Shown here in pieces: positions 8,581 through 16,962 of a stretch of DNA of 64,000 bases. Both the position numbers and the translations under genes were made by a program. Source of the DNA: UBA6109 sp035366835 (GTDB taxonomy: Bacteria > Desulfobacterota > Syntrophia > Syntrophales > UBA6109); the NCBI GenBank assembly GCA_035366835.1, contig DAOSIS010000006.1, positions 62,001 to 126,000 of the forward strand. Reading direction: 5' to 3'. Every line of letters starts with the position of its first letter. Within the stretch, counting starts at the first letter, position 1. The notes below the pieces were generated by a model that was not told the origin of the DNA, ran no database searches, and saw only the letters and a list, made by a program, of their open reading frames with translations.

Positions 8581-9027
8581 TTATTCCATAGAAGTCGGAC
8601 GCTTGTCAACCTTACCCTTCATTCTCCGAATCTTCATTTGCAGGGATTCCGCGATGTCAAGCAATTCTCTTTCCGCAGCCGGGGTCAGTTTTCCATATGC
8701 GACCATGTGTTTCGGCTCGATTTTTTCAAGAGACATCTCCGCAAAGGCGAGCGATGTCGACACATAACGATAAGAACTCACGGAAGGCGGGTCAGGGGAT
8801 ATGGATAGATTTTCCATGATTGACCTCACCGTTTCGCGGAAATCGCTGATTCCTTCCTTCAAGATTTCCTGCCTCTCCATAGGGAAATCCGCAACATATT
8901 CCGGGAAAGGAGAGTCATGATCTACGTCTGACACGATTCTTTCCGCATCGAACAACAGTCCATCCACGTATCGGAGGATCAAGAGGAGGGTATGCAGATG
9001 ATTGGGTGTAAGATTTGTGGAGCCCAT
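8581..9027 (-). CDS. Hypothetical protein, third gene of an ATPase cassette
   Basis: 148 residues that I do not recognise. The protein is largely helical in appearance, Glu/Leu/Ser-rich, with no signal peptide, membrane segment or cysteine cluster. It begins with ATG at 9027 behind AAGGGG, 38 bases after the Cys/His-rich gene, on the same strand. It ends 50 bases before arnT. Its role is probably linked to the two genes upstream rather than to arn. Codon use resembles a genuine gene, but homology was not tested. Confidence 0.6.
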   Translation of the reverse strand: MGSTNLTPNHLHTLLLILRYVDGLLFDAERIVSDVDHDSPFPEYVADFPMERQEILKEGISDFRETVRSIMENLSISPDPPSVSSYRYVSTSLAFAEMSLEKIEPKHMVAYGKLTPAAERELLDIAESLQMKIRRMKGKVDKRPTSME

Positions 9028-9065
9028 GCTTTCTGCCCCTTGCGTTTCTTGCCGGAACCGCCCGA

Positions 9066-9761
9066 TCAGCCATGGCGGTCCATTGGAACCGAGAGTTGTT
9101 TCCCACCTGCAATTTTCACCAATGCCCGATATGAGGCGTCTTTCTCGTCCCGCTCCAAGAGATGACGCTCCAAGGCATTGTGTTTCCGGACATAGCCTTG
9201 CATGGCGCGCGCGATTTTGTGGAGCTGTTCAGCCGCCGTCTGCAGCAGGAAACGGACAACATCGGCGGATGCGGAGGCGGCACAAGCCATTCGGAGATGA
9301 TAGAGACAAAGCCCCTGCGATTCTGCGTAGGCAAGCCGATCACCGGAATCATCCAGCAGCCAGAGGAACGAACGGACAAGTTCGTTTTCCCTCCCGAGGA
9401 CAAACATGCAGAGCGGGCATCCATTCTTATTTGCCAAGACAGGAAGCTTCATATGGGCGGTTGCATGAAGGGCGAATTCCTCCATACGTTCTGCGATGAA
9501 CTCTAGAAATTGCCGGTGCCCGGCCGCGATGCCTTTCGAACTGGAGAACGCTGCCAACTGCCAGGTGTGGAAAGGGCAATAACCGCCCGAAGCCGCATAT
9601 TCGTTTTGTGCTGCGTCATCGTCTGCAAGAATTTTTTGCCTGCGGGAAAGATGCTCGATGAGGGCATCCGTCAGCGCAGCGCAGATAGGGCAACTTCGGC
9701 TGCTGAAGGGAAAAGACGAATTCATTTGTTCAAGCTTCTCTGTTCCGGTTTCGAGACCCAT
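9066..9761 (-). CDS. Cys/His-motif protein (two CPxC and two C-x-x-H motifs)
   Basis: A 231-residue soluble protein with a duplicated pattern: Cys-Pro-Ile-Cys (~residue 24) with Tyr-Cys-Pro-Phe-His (~61), then Cys-Pro-Leu-Cys (~114) with Leu-Cys-Leu-Tyr-His (~152). The spacing suggests two Zn or Fe-S binding repeats in a helical protein, similar to the DUF6062 group, though I assign no function. The gene overlaps the end of the ATPase gene by 32 bases (9730-9761), which suggests co-translation. It may act as the partner or sensor of that ATPase. Confidence 0.72.
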   Translation of the reverse strand: MGLETGTEKLEQMNSSFPFSSRSCPICAALTDALIEHLSRRQKILADDDAAQNEYAASGGYCPFHTWQLAAFSSSKGIAAGHRQFLEFIAERMEEFALHATAHMKLPVLANKNGCPLCMFVLGRENELVRSFLWLLDDSGDRLAYAESQGLCLYHLRMACAASASADVVRFLLQTAAEQLHKIARAMQGYVRKHNALERHLLERDEKDASYRALVKIAGGKQLSVPMDRHG

Positions 9762-10404
9762 CGGTTCTTTTCTCCATGTCGTTTCTTCGACATGCCGCCA
9801 GTCTTTCCGTAATCAATAGGGGATAACCGCGACACAGTTGCGCCAATGTCCTGATATATTCTTCGCTCCAGGATGGCGTGCGCTTCCGCGAGAAGGAACG
9901 GAATATCTCGCAGACGCTTTCCAGGTCGAGACGATGGAGCGTCATGAATTCCACCGGCGTCAATGCCGCCCGCAGCAAGAAAAGTTCTTTCTCCGGCAGG
10001 AAGGATTCTGCAATCGCAATGATCTGAACATTTCCCTCTACAGTGAGGAAACGGACAAAATTGAGCTTCTGATGGGTCAGCTTCCCGATATTGTCCAGCA
10101 CCAATACGAGGCGGCCTCTTTCTGATTCGGGATAGCGGTTGGCAATGCGATACCGTCGACCTTTGAATCTCGTACGCGTCTTATCCAATCCCAAGCGGGC
10201 GTAGATTTCCCTGCATGCCTTGCCCGCCGTTTCCGAAAAATCGCCGAAGACGAATTGTCGACGGGTCGCATCCAGCGCTGCAATGTGACGGATCAGTCGC
10301 GTCCTGCCGATCCCGTACTGTCCGCTCAAAATAAAATTATTGCCTTTTCCGACGGCCTTCCGAATGCGGGCGATTTCCTTTTGTCTTCCAAAGAAGGCAT
10401 TCAC
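9730..10404 (-). CDS. P-loop ATPase with Arg in place of the Walker A Lys
   Basis: 224 residues from the GTG at 10404, which has an excellent ribosome site (GTGAGGGG, 6-base gap); an in-frame ATG at 10437 has none. It opens with a Phe-Phe-Gly-Arg-Gln-x-Glu motif typical of ORC/STAND-type ATPases. The P-loop follows as Gly-Gln-Tyr-Gly-Ile-Gly-Arg-Thr-Arg, so the usual Lys is Arg. The Walker B is Leu-Val-Leu-Val-Leu-Asp-Asn. A C-terminal helical part (Leu-Ala-Gln-Leu-Cys-Arg-Gly-Tyr-Pro) resembles the lid and winged-helix start of AAA ATPases. It is short, with no effector domain, so partners from the same operon (9066-9761, 8581-9027) are expected. Function unknown. Confidence 0.75.
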   Translation of the reverse strand: MNAFFGRQKEIARIRKAVGKGNNFILSGQYGIGRTRLIRHIAALDATRRQFVFGDFSETAGKACREIYARLGLDKTRTRFKGRRYRIANRYPESERGRLVLVLDNIGKLTHQKLNFVRFLTVEGNVQIIAIAESFLPEKELFLLRAALTPVEFMTLHRLDLESVCEIFRSFSRKRTPSWSEEYIRTLAQLCRGYPLLITERLAACRRNDMEKRTDGSRNRNREA

Positions 10405-10644
10405 CGTGATCCCCTCACCGATGCATAGGGAATGCATCGTCTTCGGGAGAAGAATTCATCCTGAACCGTCTCAGCCGCTATGTGACGACCAGGACGGACC
10501 ATGTCGACAACCGGACAAGGCTCTGGCATGTGCTCCCCATCACACGATCATAAAGGGGCCGAGCGTCCCATAAAGCCGATCCCGAGAAGATCGAAAGATT
10601 TCTCAGATCAGAGAGCGTTACAATGAACCCCATCACCGCGTCGT

Positions 10645-11931
10645 CTACGGCGAACAACGATGAAAAGGATTTTCGAAGACCGCCGCCCTGCCGAGTTCTT
10701 CCTCGATCTCGACCAGGCGGTTGTACTTCGCGATCCGTTCGCTCCGGCATGCGGAGCCGGACTTGATCTGGCCTCCTCCCATGGCCACGGCAAAATCGGC
10801 CATGAACGTGCCCTCCGTTTCCCCGGACCGATGGGAGATGACGAAGCCCCACCCGGCCTTGCGGCAGAGGTTGATGGCCGCCATGGTTTCGGTGACCGTT
10901 CCGATCTGGTTCAGCTTGATGAGGACCGCATTGGCCGTTTTCTCTTCGATCCCGCGCCCGATGAAACTGCTGTTGGTGACAAAGATATCGTCCCCCACGA
11001 TCTGAATTTTGCTCCCCTGTGCCTCCGTCTGCCTCCGGAAACCGTCCCAGTCGTTTTCCGCGAGTCCGTCCTCGATGGAGACGATCGGGTACTTTTCAAT
11101 CCACCTTCCGTAAAACGCGATCATCTCCTCCGTGGTTTTCCGGCCTTGACCGGATTTTTCCAGGTTGTAATTTCCGTCTTCAAAGAAAGAGCTTGCCGCA
11201 GGGTCGAGCGCAAGGGCAATGTCCCTTCCGGGCTTGTAGCCGGCCGCTTCGATGGCCTCCAGAATCACCTCGCAGGCCTCGTCGTTGCTTTTCAGGTTGG
11301 GGGCGAACCCGCCCTCGTCGCCGACGCCGGTGGCGTATCCCTTTTTGCCAAGGATCTTCTTCAGGCGGTGAAAGGTCTCGGCGCCGTACCGCAGCGCCTC
11401 CGCAAAGGAGGGTGCACCCAGGGGGACGATCATGAACTCCTAGAAGTCGACGTTGTTTTCGGCGTGCTTGCCGCCGTTCAGGATATTCATCATGGGCACG
11501 GGAAGCCGACCGGCCCCGAATCCCCCCATGTAGGCGTAAAGGGGAAGCCCTGCTGCCTCGGCCTGCGCCCTGGCCACGGCCATGGAGACGCTGAGGATGG
11601 CGTTCGCCCCGAGCTTGGCCTTGTTGGGCGTTCCGTCCAACTGGATCATCAGGCGGTCGATCTCCGCCTGGCGGGAGGGGTCCATATCGATCAATACGGG
11701 CGTGATGATTTCGTTGACATTGGCCACGGCCTTCAGGACGCCCTTCCCGCCGTAGCGTGTCCTTCCCCCGTCGCGCAGTTCAACGGCCTCGTTCTTCCCC
11801 GTCGATGCACCGGAGGGACACGATGCCGAGACGCGGATGCCGTTGTCCAGCGTCACCGTCGTTTTCACCGTCGGATTGCCGCGTGAATCGAGAATCTCCA
11901 GGGCATGGATGAATGCGATCTTTCTTTTCAT
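10645..11931 (-). pseudogene. eno: Enolase with an in-frame TAG at the codon before the catalytic Glu
   Basis: The frame from ATG 11931 to 10645 is a complete enolase of 428 codons, interrupted once by TAG at 11442-11440 (codon 164). The canonical residue here is Gln167 (yeast numbering), just before catalytic Glu168; Asp-Phe-stop-Glu-Phe-Met replaces Asp-x-Gln-Glu-Phe-Met. All other catalytic and Mg ligands are intact: Ser-Gly-Ala-Ser loop, His159, Glu211, Asp246, Glu295, Asp320, Lys345, His373-Arg-Ser and Lys396 equivalents. A restart at ATG 11433 would lack Glu168. Several conserved positions after His-Arg-Ser-Gly-Glu-Thr-Glu are altered (Gly, Phe, Met), so this is a divergent copy, probably not the housekeeping one. 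Its ATG overlaps the upstream GTPase stop, putting it under the fluoride riboswitch at 13620-13699. It may be a nonsense mutation, a sequencing error or amber read-through. Confidence 0.85.
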
Positions 11932-13619
11932 GGCGTTTTCCTTTCCTCCTGCAATTCGTTCCATTCGTTCATCTTTGCCGTCAGGGTGTCGATCGTCCGC
12001 CGAATCTCTTCCGATCGTCCCCGCTCGCCTTCCAGCAGCGACTCGATCGTGGCCAGTTCGTCCCGGATATACCGGGCCGCCTGTTTCCGCATGTCTTCCA
12101 TCGCCTTGTTGATGCAGGATTCCCACTGCGTCGTGAGACGGGACATGTTGATCTCCACGAGCCGCGGGATATGATTCCGGAAATGTCTTTCAAAAAGGGG
12201 CCGGAAGATAAGCATGGGGAAAAGGAACCAGAGAAGGTCGAAGTGAAAATCGAAGACCCGCCCCATCTCGAAATCGGTGCGTCCCGGTTCCGCCACTTCG
12301 ATGGTCCATTCCGTTTCCGCGAGCGTTACCCCAAGAACGGTCTCGACATTTCTTCCGAGAACCGCTCTGAACGCTTCCAATGCCCGTTCCAGGCTGGCGT
12401 GGGTCTTTTTCAGCGTGCCGAAAAAATGCTTCTGTTCGGTACGTGAGATACCGTCCATCTCCGCGCTCACTCCCTCCCGCATCCATTCCTCGAAGCGCCG
12501 CGTGAGCTTCCAGAGATTGCCTTTCCAGTTCGGCAGTTCATCGGCCAATGAATCGGCCAGTTTCTTTGCAAGGGGATGGAGAAGGGGCTGCAGATGGCGC
12601 TCGATGACCGTGCGGGTCTGGCCGGCGTTCTCGCGGGTGATGACGATCAGTTCCTCATACAACGAGGCATAGTTCAATTGTTCGCTTAGAATGAGTTCAC
12701 GAATCTCCCGACGCTCTTTGTCCGCACGTTGAGAAGCCTTCAACGCAACATCGAGATAGGCGAGGCAGCTTTGCCCGATGGAATGAAACTTGTGACGGAG
12801 TATGCGGCGGAATTCGCGGTCCCGGTTGGCGGACAGCTTCCGGAACAGCTCCTCATCCAATGTCTTCCTGTATCTGTCCGTATCGATCTTCCTCGAGTAG
12901 AGGTAGATGGGAAAATCACGGTCCGTTTCGCGTGCAAGGGTCGTCCTGAAGAACCGGACCACCTCCTCCTGCTGTTCGACGGACAGGAGATCCGCCTTCG
13001 TCAGCATCAGAACGATCCGCGGCGTATGGTTCATCAGTTCGCGGATGAGGAACAGATCGTGCTCGGACAGGGGCCGGTCGGAGCTGACGGCCAAAATGGC
13101 CGCGCCGACCTCCGGAAGCCAATGTTCGGAAGTCTCCATGTGGTACTTGAAGACGCTGCCCAGGCCCGGCGTATCGACGAAGCGCAGGCCTTTGTACGGT
13201 TCGAGAGCGGGGACTTCCAGGTCGACGAGTTCCACATTCCTCTCGTTGCCGGGATTCCGGGCCTCGGAAGTGTAATCCGCGATTGCTTCAAGGGGCACTT
13301 CGGAACTCGTAGCGTCGAGAAAGGTGACGACAGCCCTCGCCCTCGGGCCGTACTGAAGCCTCGTGATTGCCGTGGTGACGGGGATGACGCCCACCGGCAA
13401 GAGGTCGCCCCTGATGAAGCTGTTGAGGAAAGAACTCTTGCCGGCTTTGAACTGGCCCAGAATCGCGACATCGATCAGGGGACTTTTACCCACCAGGCCT
13501 TCGCAAACCTCAAGCTGGCGGTACAGGGAGGCCATGCGGTATCGCCGGCAGGTATCCTGGAGGGTGGCAAAGAGAAGGCTTGCGGAATCCTGAAAACCGC
13601 TTCGGGTTTGTGAGGCCAT
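11928..13619 (-). CDS. Bacterial dynamin-like GTPase under fluoride-riboswitch control
   Basis: 563 residues. The G domain shows G1 Gly-Gln-Phe-Lys-Ala-Gly-Lys-Ser-Ser (55-63), G2 Thr82-Thr83, G3 Asp149-Thr-Pro-Gly and G4 Thr207-Lys-Ala-Asp210, the pattern of the bacterial dynamin family. A long helical stalk follows. A short hydrophobic patch near residues 467-480 (Leu-Leu-Trp-Phe-Leu-Phe-Pro-Met-Leu-Ile-Phe) could be a membrane paddle, and the C-terminus is coiled-coil-like. Such proteins remodel or protect membranes. The ATG at 13619 follows the riboswitch terminator directly, and its Shine-Dalgarno (GAGGGAG) is the 3' arm of that hairpin. It overlaps the enolase gene by ATGA. A fluoride-protective role is inference from position. 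Confidence 0.88.
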   Translation of the reverse strand: MASQTRSGFQDSASLLFATLQDTCRRYRMASLYRQLEVCEGLVGKSPLIDVAILGQFKAGKSSFLNSFIRGDLLPVGVIPVTTAITRLQYGPRARAVVTFLDATSSEVPLEAIADYTSEARNPGNERNVELVDLEVPALEPYKGLRFVDTPGLGSVFKYHMETSEHWLPEVGAAILAVSSDRPLSEHDLFLIRELMNHTPRIVLMLTKADLLSVEQQEEVVRFFRTTLARETDRDFPIYLYSRKIDTDRYRKTLDEELFRKLSANRDREFRRILRHKFHSIGQSCLAYLDVALKASQRADKERREIRELILSEQLNYASLYEELIVITRENAGQTRTVIERHLQPLLHPLAKKLADSLADELPNWKGNLWKLTRRFEEWMREGVSAEMDGISRTEQKHFFGTLKKTHASLERALEAFRAVLGRNVETVLGVTLAETEWTIEVAEPGRTDFEMGRVFDFHFDLLWFLFPMLIFRPLFERHFRNHIPRLVEINMSRLTTQWESCINKAMEDMRKQAARYIRDELATIESLLEGERGRSEEIRRTIDTLTAKMNEWNELQEERKTP

Positions 13620-13699
13620 AAAAAAACTCCCTCAGGTCATTGCCTTCAGGAGTTATCAGCCGGTTGGGCGGTTTTGGCGGAGGCGAACTCCATCGCCTC
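13620..13699 (-). ncRNA. Fluoride riboswitch (crcB motif), copy 1, controlling GTPase-enolase
   Basis: Read on the minus strand from 13699. P1 is GAGGCG/CGCCTC, enclosing the loop ATGGAGTT. AAAC then leads into a P2 GCC/GGC stem, followed by the conserved GGCTGAT and AACTCC. GGAGTT in the P1 loop is perfectly complementary to AACTCC, the defining fluoride-aptamer pseudoknot. The same AACTCC (near 13654-13649) also pairs with GGGAGTT to make a terminator hairpin ending in seven Ts just before the ATG. Fluoride binding should therefore hold AACTCC in the aptamer and allow read-through. The terminator's 3' arm contains the Shine-Dalgarno, so translation start is hidden by the same hairpin. Confidence 0.93.
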
Positions 13700-13711
13700 A
13701 GGTGTCTCTCT

Positions 13712-13738
13712 CTATCACATGGGTTTCATCTGTGTCAA
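13712..13738 (-). promoter_or_regulatory. Promoter of riboswitch copy 1
   Basis: Minus strand TTGACA (13738-13733), 15 bases, TGATAG (13717-13712). The same TTGACA-N15-TGATAG arrangement precedes riboswitch copy 2. The aptamer begins 12 bases downstream of the -10. Confidence 0.6.
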
Positions 13739-13849
13739 GGAAACCAAAACCTCACACAATAGCGGTTGCTTTTCGATTCACGATATCCGGCTCGGACCCT
13801 TTGCCACAGGGAACGGCATCCGTTCAGGAAGAACGAGGCTTTCAAAGAG

Positions 13850-15382
13850 TCACCCTCCGTTTTCGACAGCAATCGTTTGAGCGGAAGCTGCGAATATCTC
13901 CTTATACAAGTCTTCGCCATAACTGGTTTGCAGCGGCTTCCCCTCCGTGATCTTGAAAGTTCGTTCCCCGTTCACCTGCCGTCCGGCACGCAGAAAAAGG
14001 GTCCCGTCCTTTTGGGTCGCATAGAGACTCCGGGTTAATTCATACATATGCGTTACAAATAGGATCCTGATCCCTTTTTCTGATAAAGCCCGCACGATCT
14101 GTCCTGCGATTTCCGAGCCTTCTCGTTCGTTGGTCGCAACGAGCGATTCGTTGAAAAGGATCATCGAGTTTGGCTTTACCTTCTCCACGATATCGCTCAT
14201 TCTTCTCAGTTCTTCGTCCAGCTTCCCGCTCTTCATGGAGGCATCCTCTTCCCGTTTATAGTGTGTGAAGACGCCGTCACAGACGGTGGAACAAAAAGCC
14301 CCGGCGGGCACAAACATGCCGCATTGCATCATCAGTTGGGCCAAACCGACACTCCGCAAGAAAGTTGATTTCCCGCCTTGATTGGCGCCTGTAATGATCA
14401 CGGGGTTCTTCCCATCGGCATCCACATCGTTGCCCACCACTTTCCTTCCCATCGTCAAGGCCAGGCAAACATCGTATAATTCCCGAAAAGACATCCGATG
14501 GCCTCGGACGCGATCCAGAGGAGTTGGAAAGACAACGGGCGCTCCTATCCTGTCAAGATCGTCATGTAGGTTCAGGCAACCGATGTAAAAAGCGAGCTCT
14601 GTTCTCAAGAGGCCAAAGAAGTGGTCAACATGACTAGCGGACTGAGCAAGGGCGTTGGCGACGAGATTGATTCCCCTGTCTCTCAACTCAGAAAGGGCTC
14701 GTGCGCCGCTTTCATCGCGTTCGTCAAGCGTATAGGTGAATTTGTCTGTTTTCATGGCAAAGATCCGCTTGATCCAATTCCGCTCAATGTCTTTCGGTTT
14801 GAGCAACACGTAATTGTCGCCTTCGTTGCCCGGTCCCAGTTCGGCGCTGATTGGAATCCCATCGCGAAACTCCAATCGCCTGAGATGGTCTTGAACTCCG
14901 ATGATGTAATCATCATCAAGTTCTCTGCGGATCATTGCAAAGAATGTCCTGAAACCCTCCGACCGGAAGTCGCCGGCATGTTCATCGGCAATATGTTTGA
15001 GTTCTTTCAGGCAGCCCACATACACCTGCAGCATTTTTCTCGAATTGCTTAGTGTCGAGCTTGGATATCTGCCGAAATTGCCGAACCACCACAGACTTCT
15101 CCTGCTTTCGATGGACTGCAACGAAATATCGTATATCTCCTTGACGACGGAAGGTTTATTCAGGCAGTCCTTCAGAATGTCCTGCCGGTATCGTATTTCC
15201 CCCGGATCGCTCAAACTGGAAAAAAACGCTTTCTTTGCGACTTCGGACAGGAAATCGTCACCCTGTGCCATGGCATTGAACAACGTGTTCAACGCAAGAT
15301 CCTTTGTCAGGGTTTCCTGGTTCCAGGGAATTTTCCGCTGAAGATCAAAATCCCGATCAGGATGCATGAGGAAGACTTTCAT
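13850..15382 (-). CDS. MutS-family ATPase, second of a fluoride-riboswitch pair
   Basis: 510 residues with the MutS core/lever region and ATPase but without the N-terminal mismatch-recognition domain of true MutS. Walker A is Thr-Gly-Ala-Asn-Gln-Gly-Gly-Lys-Ser-Thr (331-340). Walker B is Met-Ile-Leu-Phe-Asn-Glu-Ser, followed by the family-typical Ala-Thr-Asn-Glu-Arg-Glu-Gly, and the C-terminal ATPase motif is Phe-Val-Thr-His-Met-Tyr. The gene overlaps the end of the first MutS gene by 26 bases, so the two proteins are probably made together and may form a heterodimer. MutS-like genes are an established but unexplained fluoride-riboswitch association. No nuclease (Smr) domain is visible. Confidence 0.88.
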   Translation of the reverse strand: MKVFLMHPDRDFDLQRKIPWNQETLTKDLALNTLFNAMAQGDDFLSEVAKKAFFSSLSDPGEIRYRQDILKDCLNKPSVVKEIYDISLQSIESRRSLWWFGNFGRYPSSTLSNSRKMLQVYVGCLKELKHIADEHAGDFRSEGFRTFFAMIRRELDDDYIIGVQDHLRRLEFRDGIPISAELGPGNEGDNYVLLKPKDIERNWIKRIFAMKTDKFTYTLDERDESGARALSELRDRGINLVANALAQSASHVDHFFGLLRTELAFYIGCLNLHDDLDRIGAPVVFPTPLDRVRGHRMSFRELYDVCLALTMGRKVVGNDVDADGKNPVIITGANQGGKSTFLRSVGLAQLMMQCGMFVPAGAFCSTVCDGVFTHYKREEDASMKSGKLDEELRRMSDIVEKVKPNSMILFNESLVATNEREGSEIAGQIVRALSEKGIRILFVTHMYELTRSLYATQKDGTLFLRAGRQVNGERTFKITEGKPLQTSYGEDLYKEIFAASAQTIAVENGG

Positions 15383-16916
15383 GTTCTACGCGCTCCTTCA
15401 GGCAATCATAGGTTAGACCGTATTTCTCGGCGATCGAGATGGCGTAAGCAAGTCCATCGGCGGGTTTTCTCACAATCTTAAAAGTTCGCAGGGTTGGGTT
15501 CTCCGGGACAACCGTACTGACCATGCTTACGGTTTCTCCGCCTGAGGACGCCAATTCCACGATGAAGGTCACCCAGACGCACAGCAGGTCCATTTGCCGT
15601 ATTCTCTTCATTACCTTTTCGCTCAAGAATATGGCGTCTGCTAACGCGGTCGAGATGAAGACCTCATTCAAGATGATGATGCTGTCTGAAGTGGCCTGAT
15701 TCAGTATCGCATGGATTCTGATCAGGTCATCCTGCAGTTTTCCGCGTAGATTCTTGATGTTTTCCTCTTTTTCAAAATGAGCAAAAATCCGGTCGAACAG
15801 GAAAAGCCTCGCATCCCTACCCGGGACGGGACAACCCAAACAGGCCAGATAATGCAATTGCCCGAAAGTGCGTGCGAAGGTCGTTTTGCCGCCTTGATTC
15901 GGTCCTGAGACGACAAAGATCCGTTCCCTGCCTTTGAGGTAGAAGTCATTACACACAATGGACGTTTTTGCAGAAACGAGTTTATGGGCAAGGGCCAGAT
16001 CGAATCCTTCGCAACTGTAAACTTCTTTGTCCCTGTTCGATATCTCCGGATAGCAAAATTTCATTCCTTCTCGTTGGAATCGTGCGATGTGGTCCAGATA
16101 GGCGATGTAAAATTGTACCTCCCGGTCGAAAACGCTGATTTTTCCATCCAGGAAACGGATGTTTCTTGCGCAGTAATTGGAAAGATTGGCGAAGAGTTCC
16201 GGATGCAATTCCGCCACAAAATCCAGAATTGCCGCTTCAACGTGGTTCATGCCTGACCGGATGGGCAGTTTTGCCCGATAATCTTCCACGGCGCCCTGTC
16301 TGAATTTCTTAAATGTTTCCTCCACCTCTGCGCTATAATCGTTTTCGGGCTCATGTTTGCGAACCGTGACGCGGTCTCCTCTGACGATCAGGCAGTATTT
16401 CACGCCTGACAGATCGTGTTTGAGTCTTTCCGTTTCCGCCGACAACGACGTGAACCCGGAGGATTCGATACAGGTCATGACATGTTTGCGAAAATCTGAA
16501 AGACCTCGCGATTTCAGATCCGCTCGGCTTAAATCACGCCCCAAGCCTGTAACGGCATCGCAATAGATTCCTATCGCCTCCAGGAACCATCCTTCCTTGT
16601 GGCGTTTGAAGTGGAGTCTCTCGATCAAACCCAGGTAGCGCCGCATTTTCTGCATCTTGCGTGAGAACTTTCTTATCGCTTCGAGCAGGATCTTGTTTTC
16701 GAGATCCTGCATGATTTCCTGACGATACCGGATCGCATCGATGGTCTTTAAGGGATGATGGAAGAATGGTTTTAAATTGTACTCATCCAGGCCTGCAGTG
16801 ACGGCGCTTATGATCTGGTCAATATTCAGATCGACAAGGAAATCGGGGGGGGCAAGGGCAGCGGTCTCTTTCAGGTTGTCTTCAATTCTCTCGAACAGGA
16901 TGCTGTTGAAGGCCAT
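15357..16916 (-). CDS. MutS-family ATPase, first of a fluoride-riboswitch pair
   Basis: 519 residues. Helical core, then Walker A Ser-Gly-Pro-Asn-Gln-Gly-Gly-Lys-Thr-Thr (337-346) and Walker B Ile-Ile-Ile-Leu-Asn-Glu-Val. The last motif is unusual: Trp-Val-Thr-Phe-Ile where MutS proteins have Thr-His. It lacks the mismatch-binding domain and any nuclease domain. The ATG at 16916 is used because the product then starts Met-Ala-Phe-Asn-Ser-Ile-Leu-Phe; the only GGAGG is 13 bases upstream, rather far. The frame stays open ~18 codons further upstream with no ATG. A 36-codon frame lies between it and the riboswitch. It is divergent from its partner (13850-15382). Confidence 0.88.
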   Translation of the reverse strand: MAFNSILFERIEDNLKETAALAPPDFLVDLNIDQIISAVTAGLDEYNLKPFFHHPLKTIDAIRYRQEIMQDLENKILLEAIRKFSRKMQKMRRYLGLIERLHFKRHKEGWFLEAIGIYCDAVTGLGRDLSRADLKSRGLSDFRKHVMTCIESSGFTSLSAETERLKHDLSGVKYCLIVRGDRVTVRKHEPENDYSAEVEETFKKFRQGAVEDYRAKLPIRSGMNHVEAAILDFVAELHPELFANLSNYCARNIRFLDGKISVFDREVQFYIAYLDHIARFQREGMKFCYPEISNRDKEVYSCEGFDLALAHKLVSAKTSIVCNDFYLKGRERIFVVSGPNQGGKTTFARTFGQLHYLACLGCPVPGRDARLFLFDRIFAHFEKEENIKNLRGKLQDDLIRIHAILNQATSDSIIILNEVFISTALADAIFLSEKVMKRIRQMDLLCVWVTFIVELASSGGETVSMVSTVVPENPTLRTFKIVRKPADGLAYAISIAEKYGLTYDCLKERVEHESLPHAS

Positions 16917-16962
16917 GAGATTCTTGAATCCTCCATCATGTTTGAATTGGTCTCTTTTTTCT

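Noticed and set aside
10405..10644. Possible third riboswitch or small gene between enolase and the ATPase cassette
   Set aside because: No aptamer core, terminator or coding signal was found in these 240 bases.
10478..10852. Frame covering the enolase 3' end and the region behind it
   Set aside because: It is a different frame of the enolase gene extended into non-coding sequence; no ribosome site or homology.
11440..11442. Selenocysteine recoding in enolase
   Set aside because: The codon is TAG, not TGA, and the expected residue is Gln.
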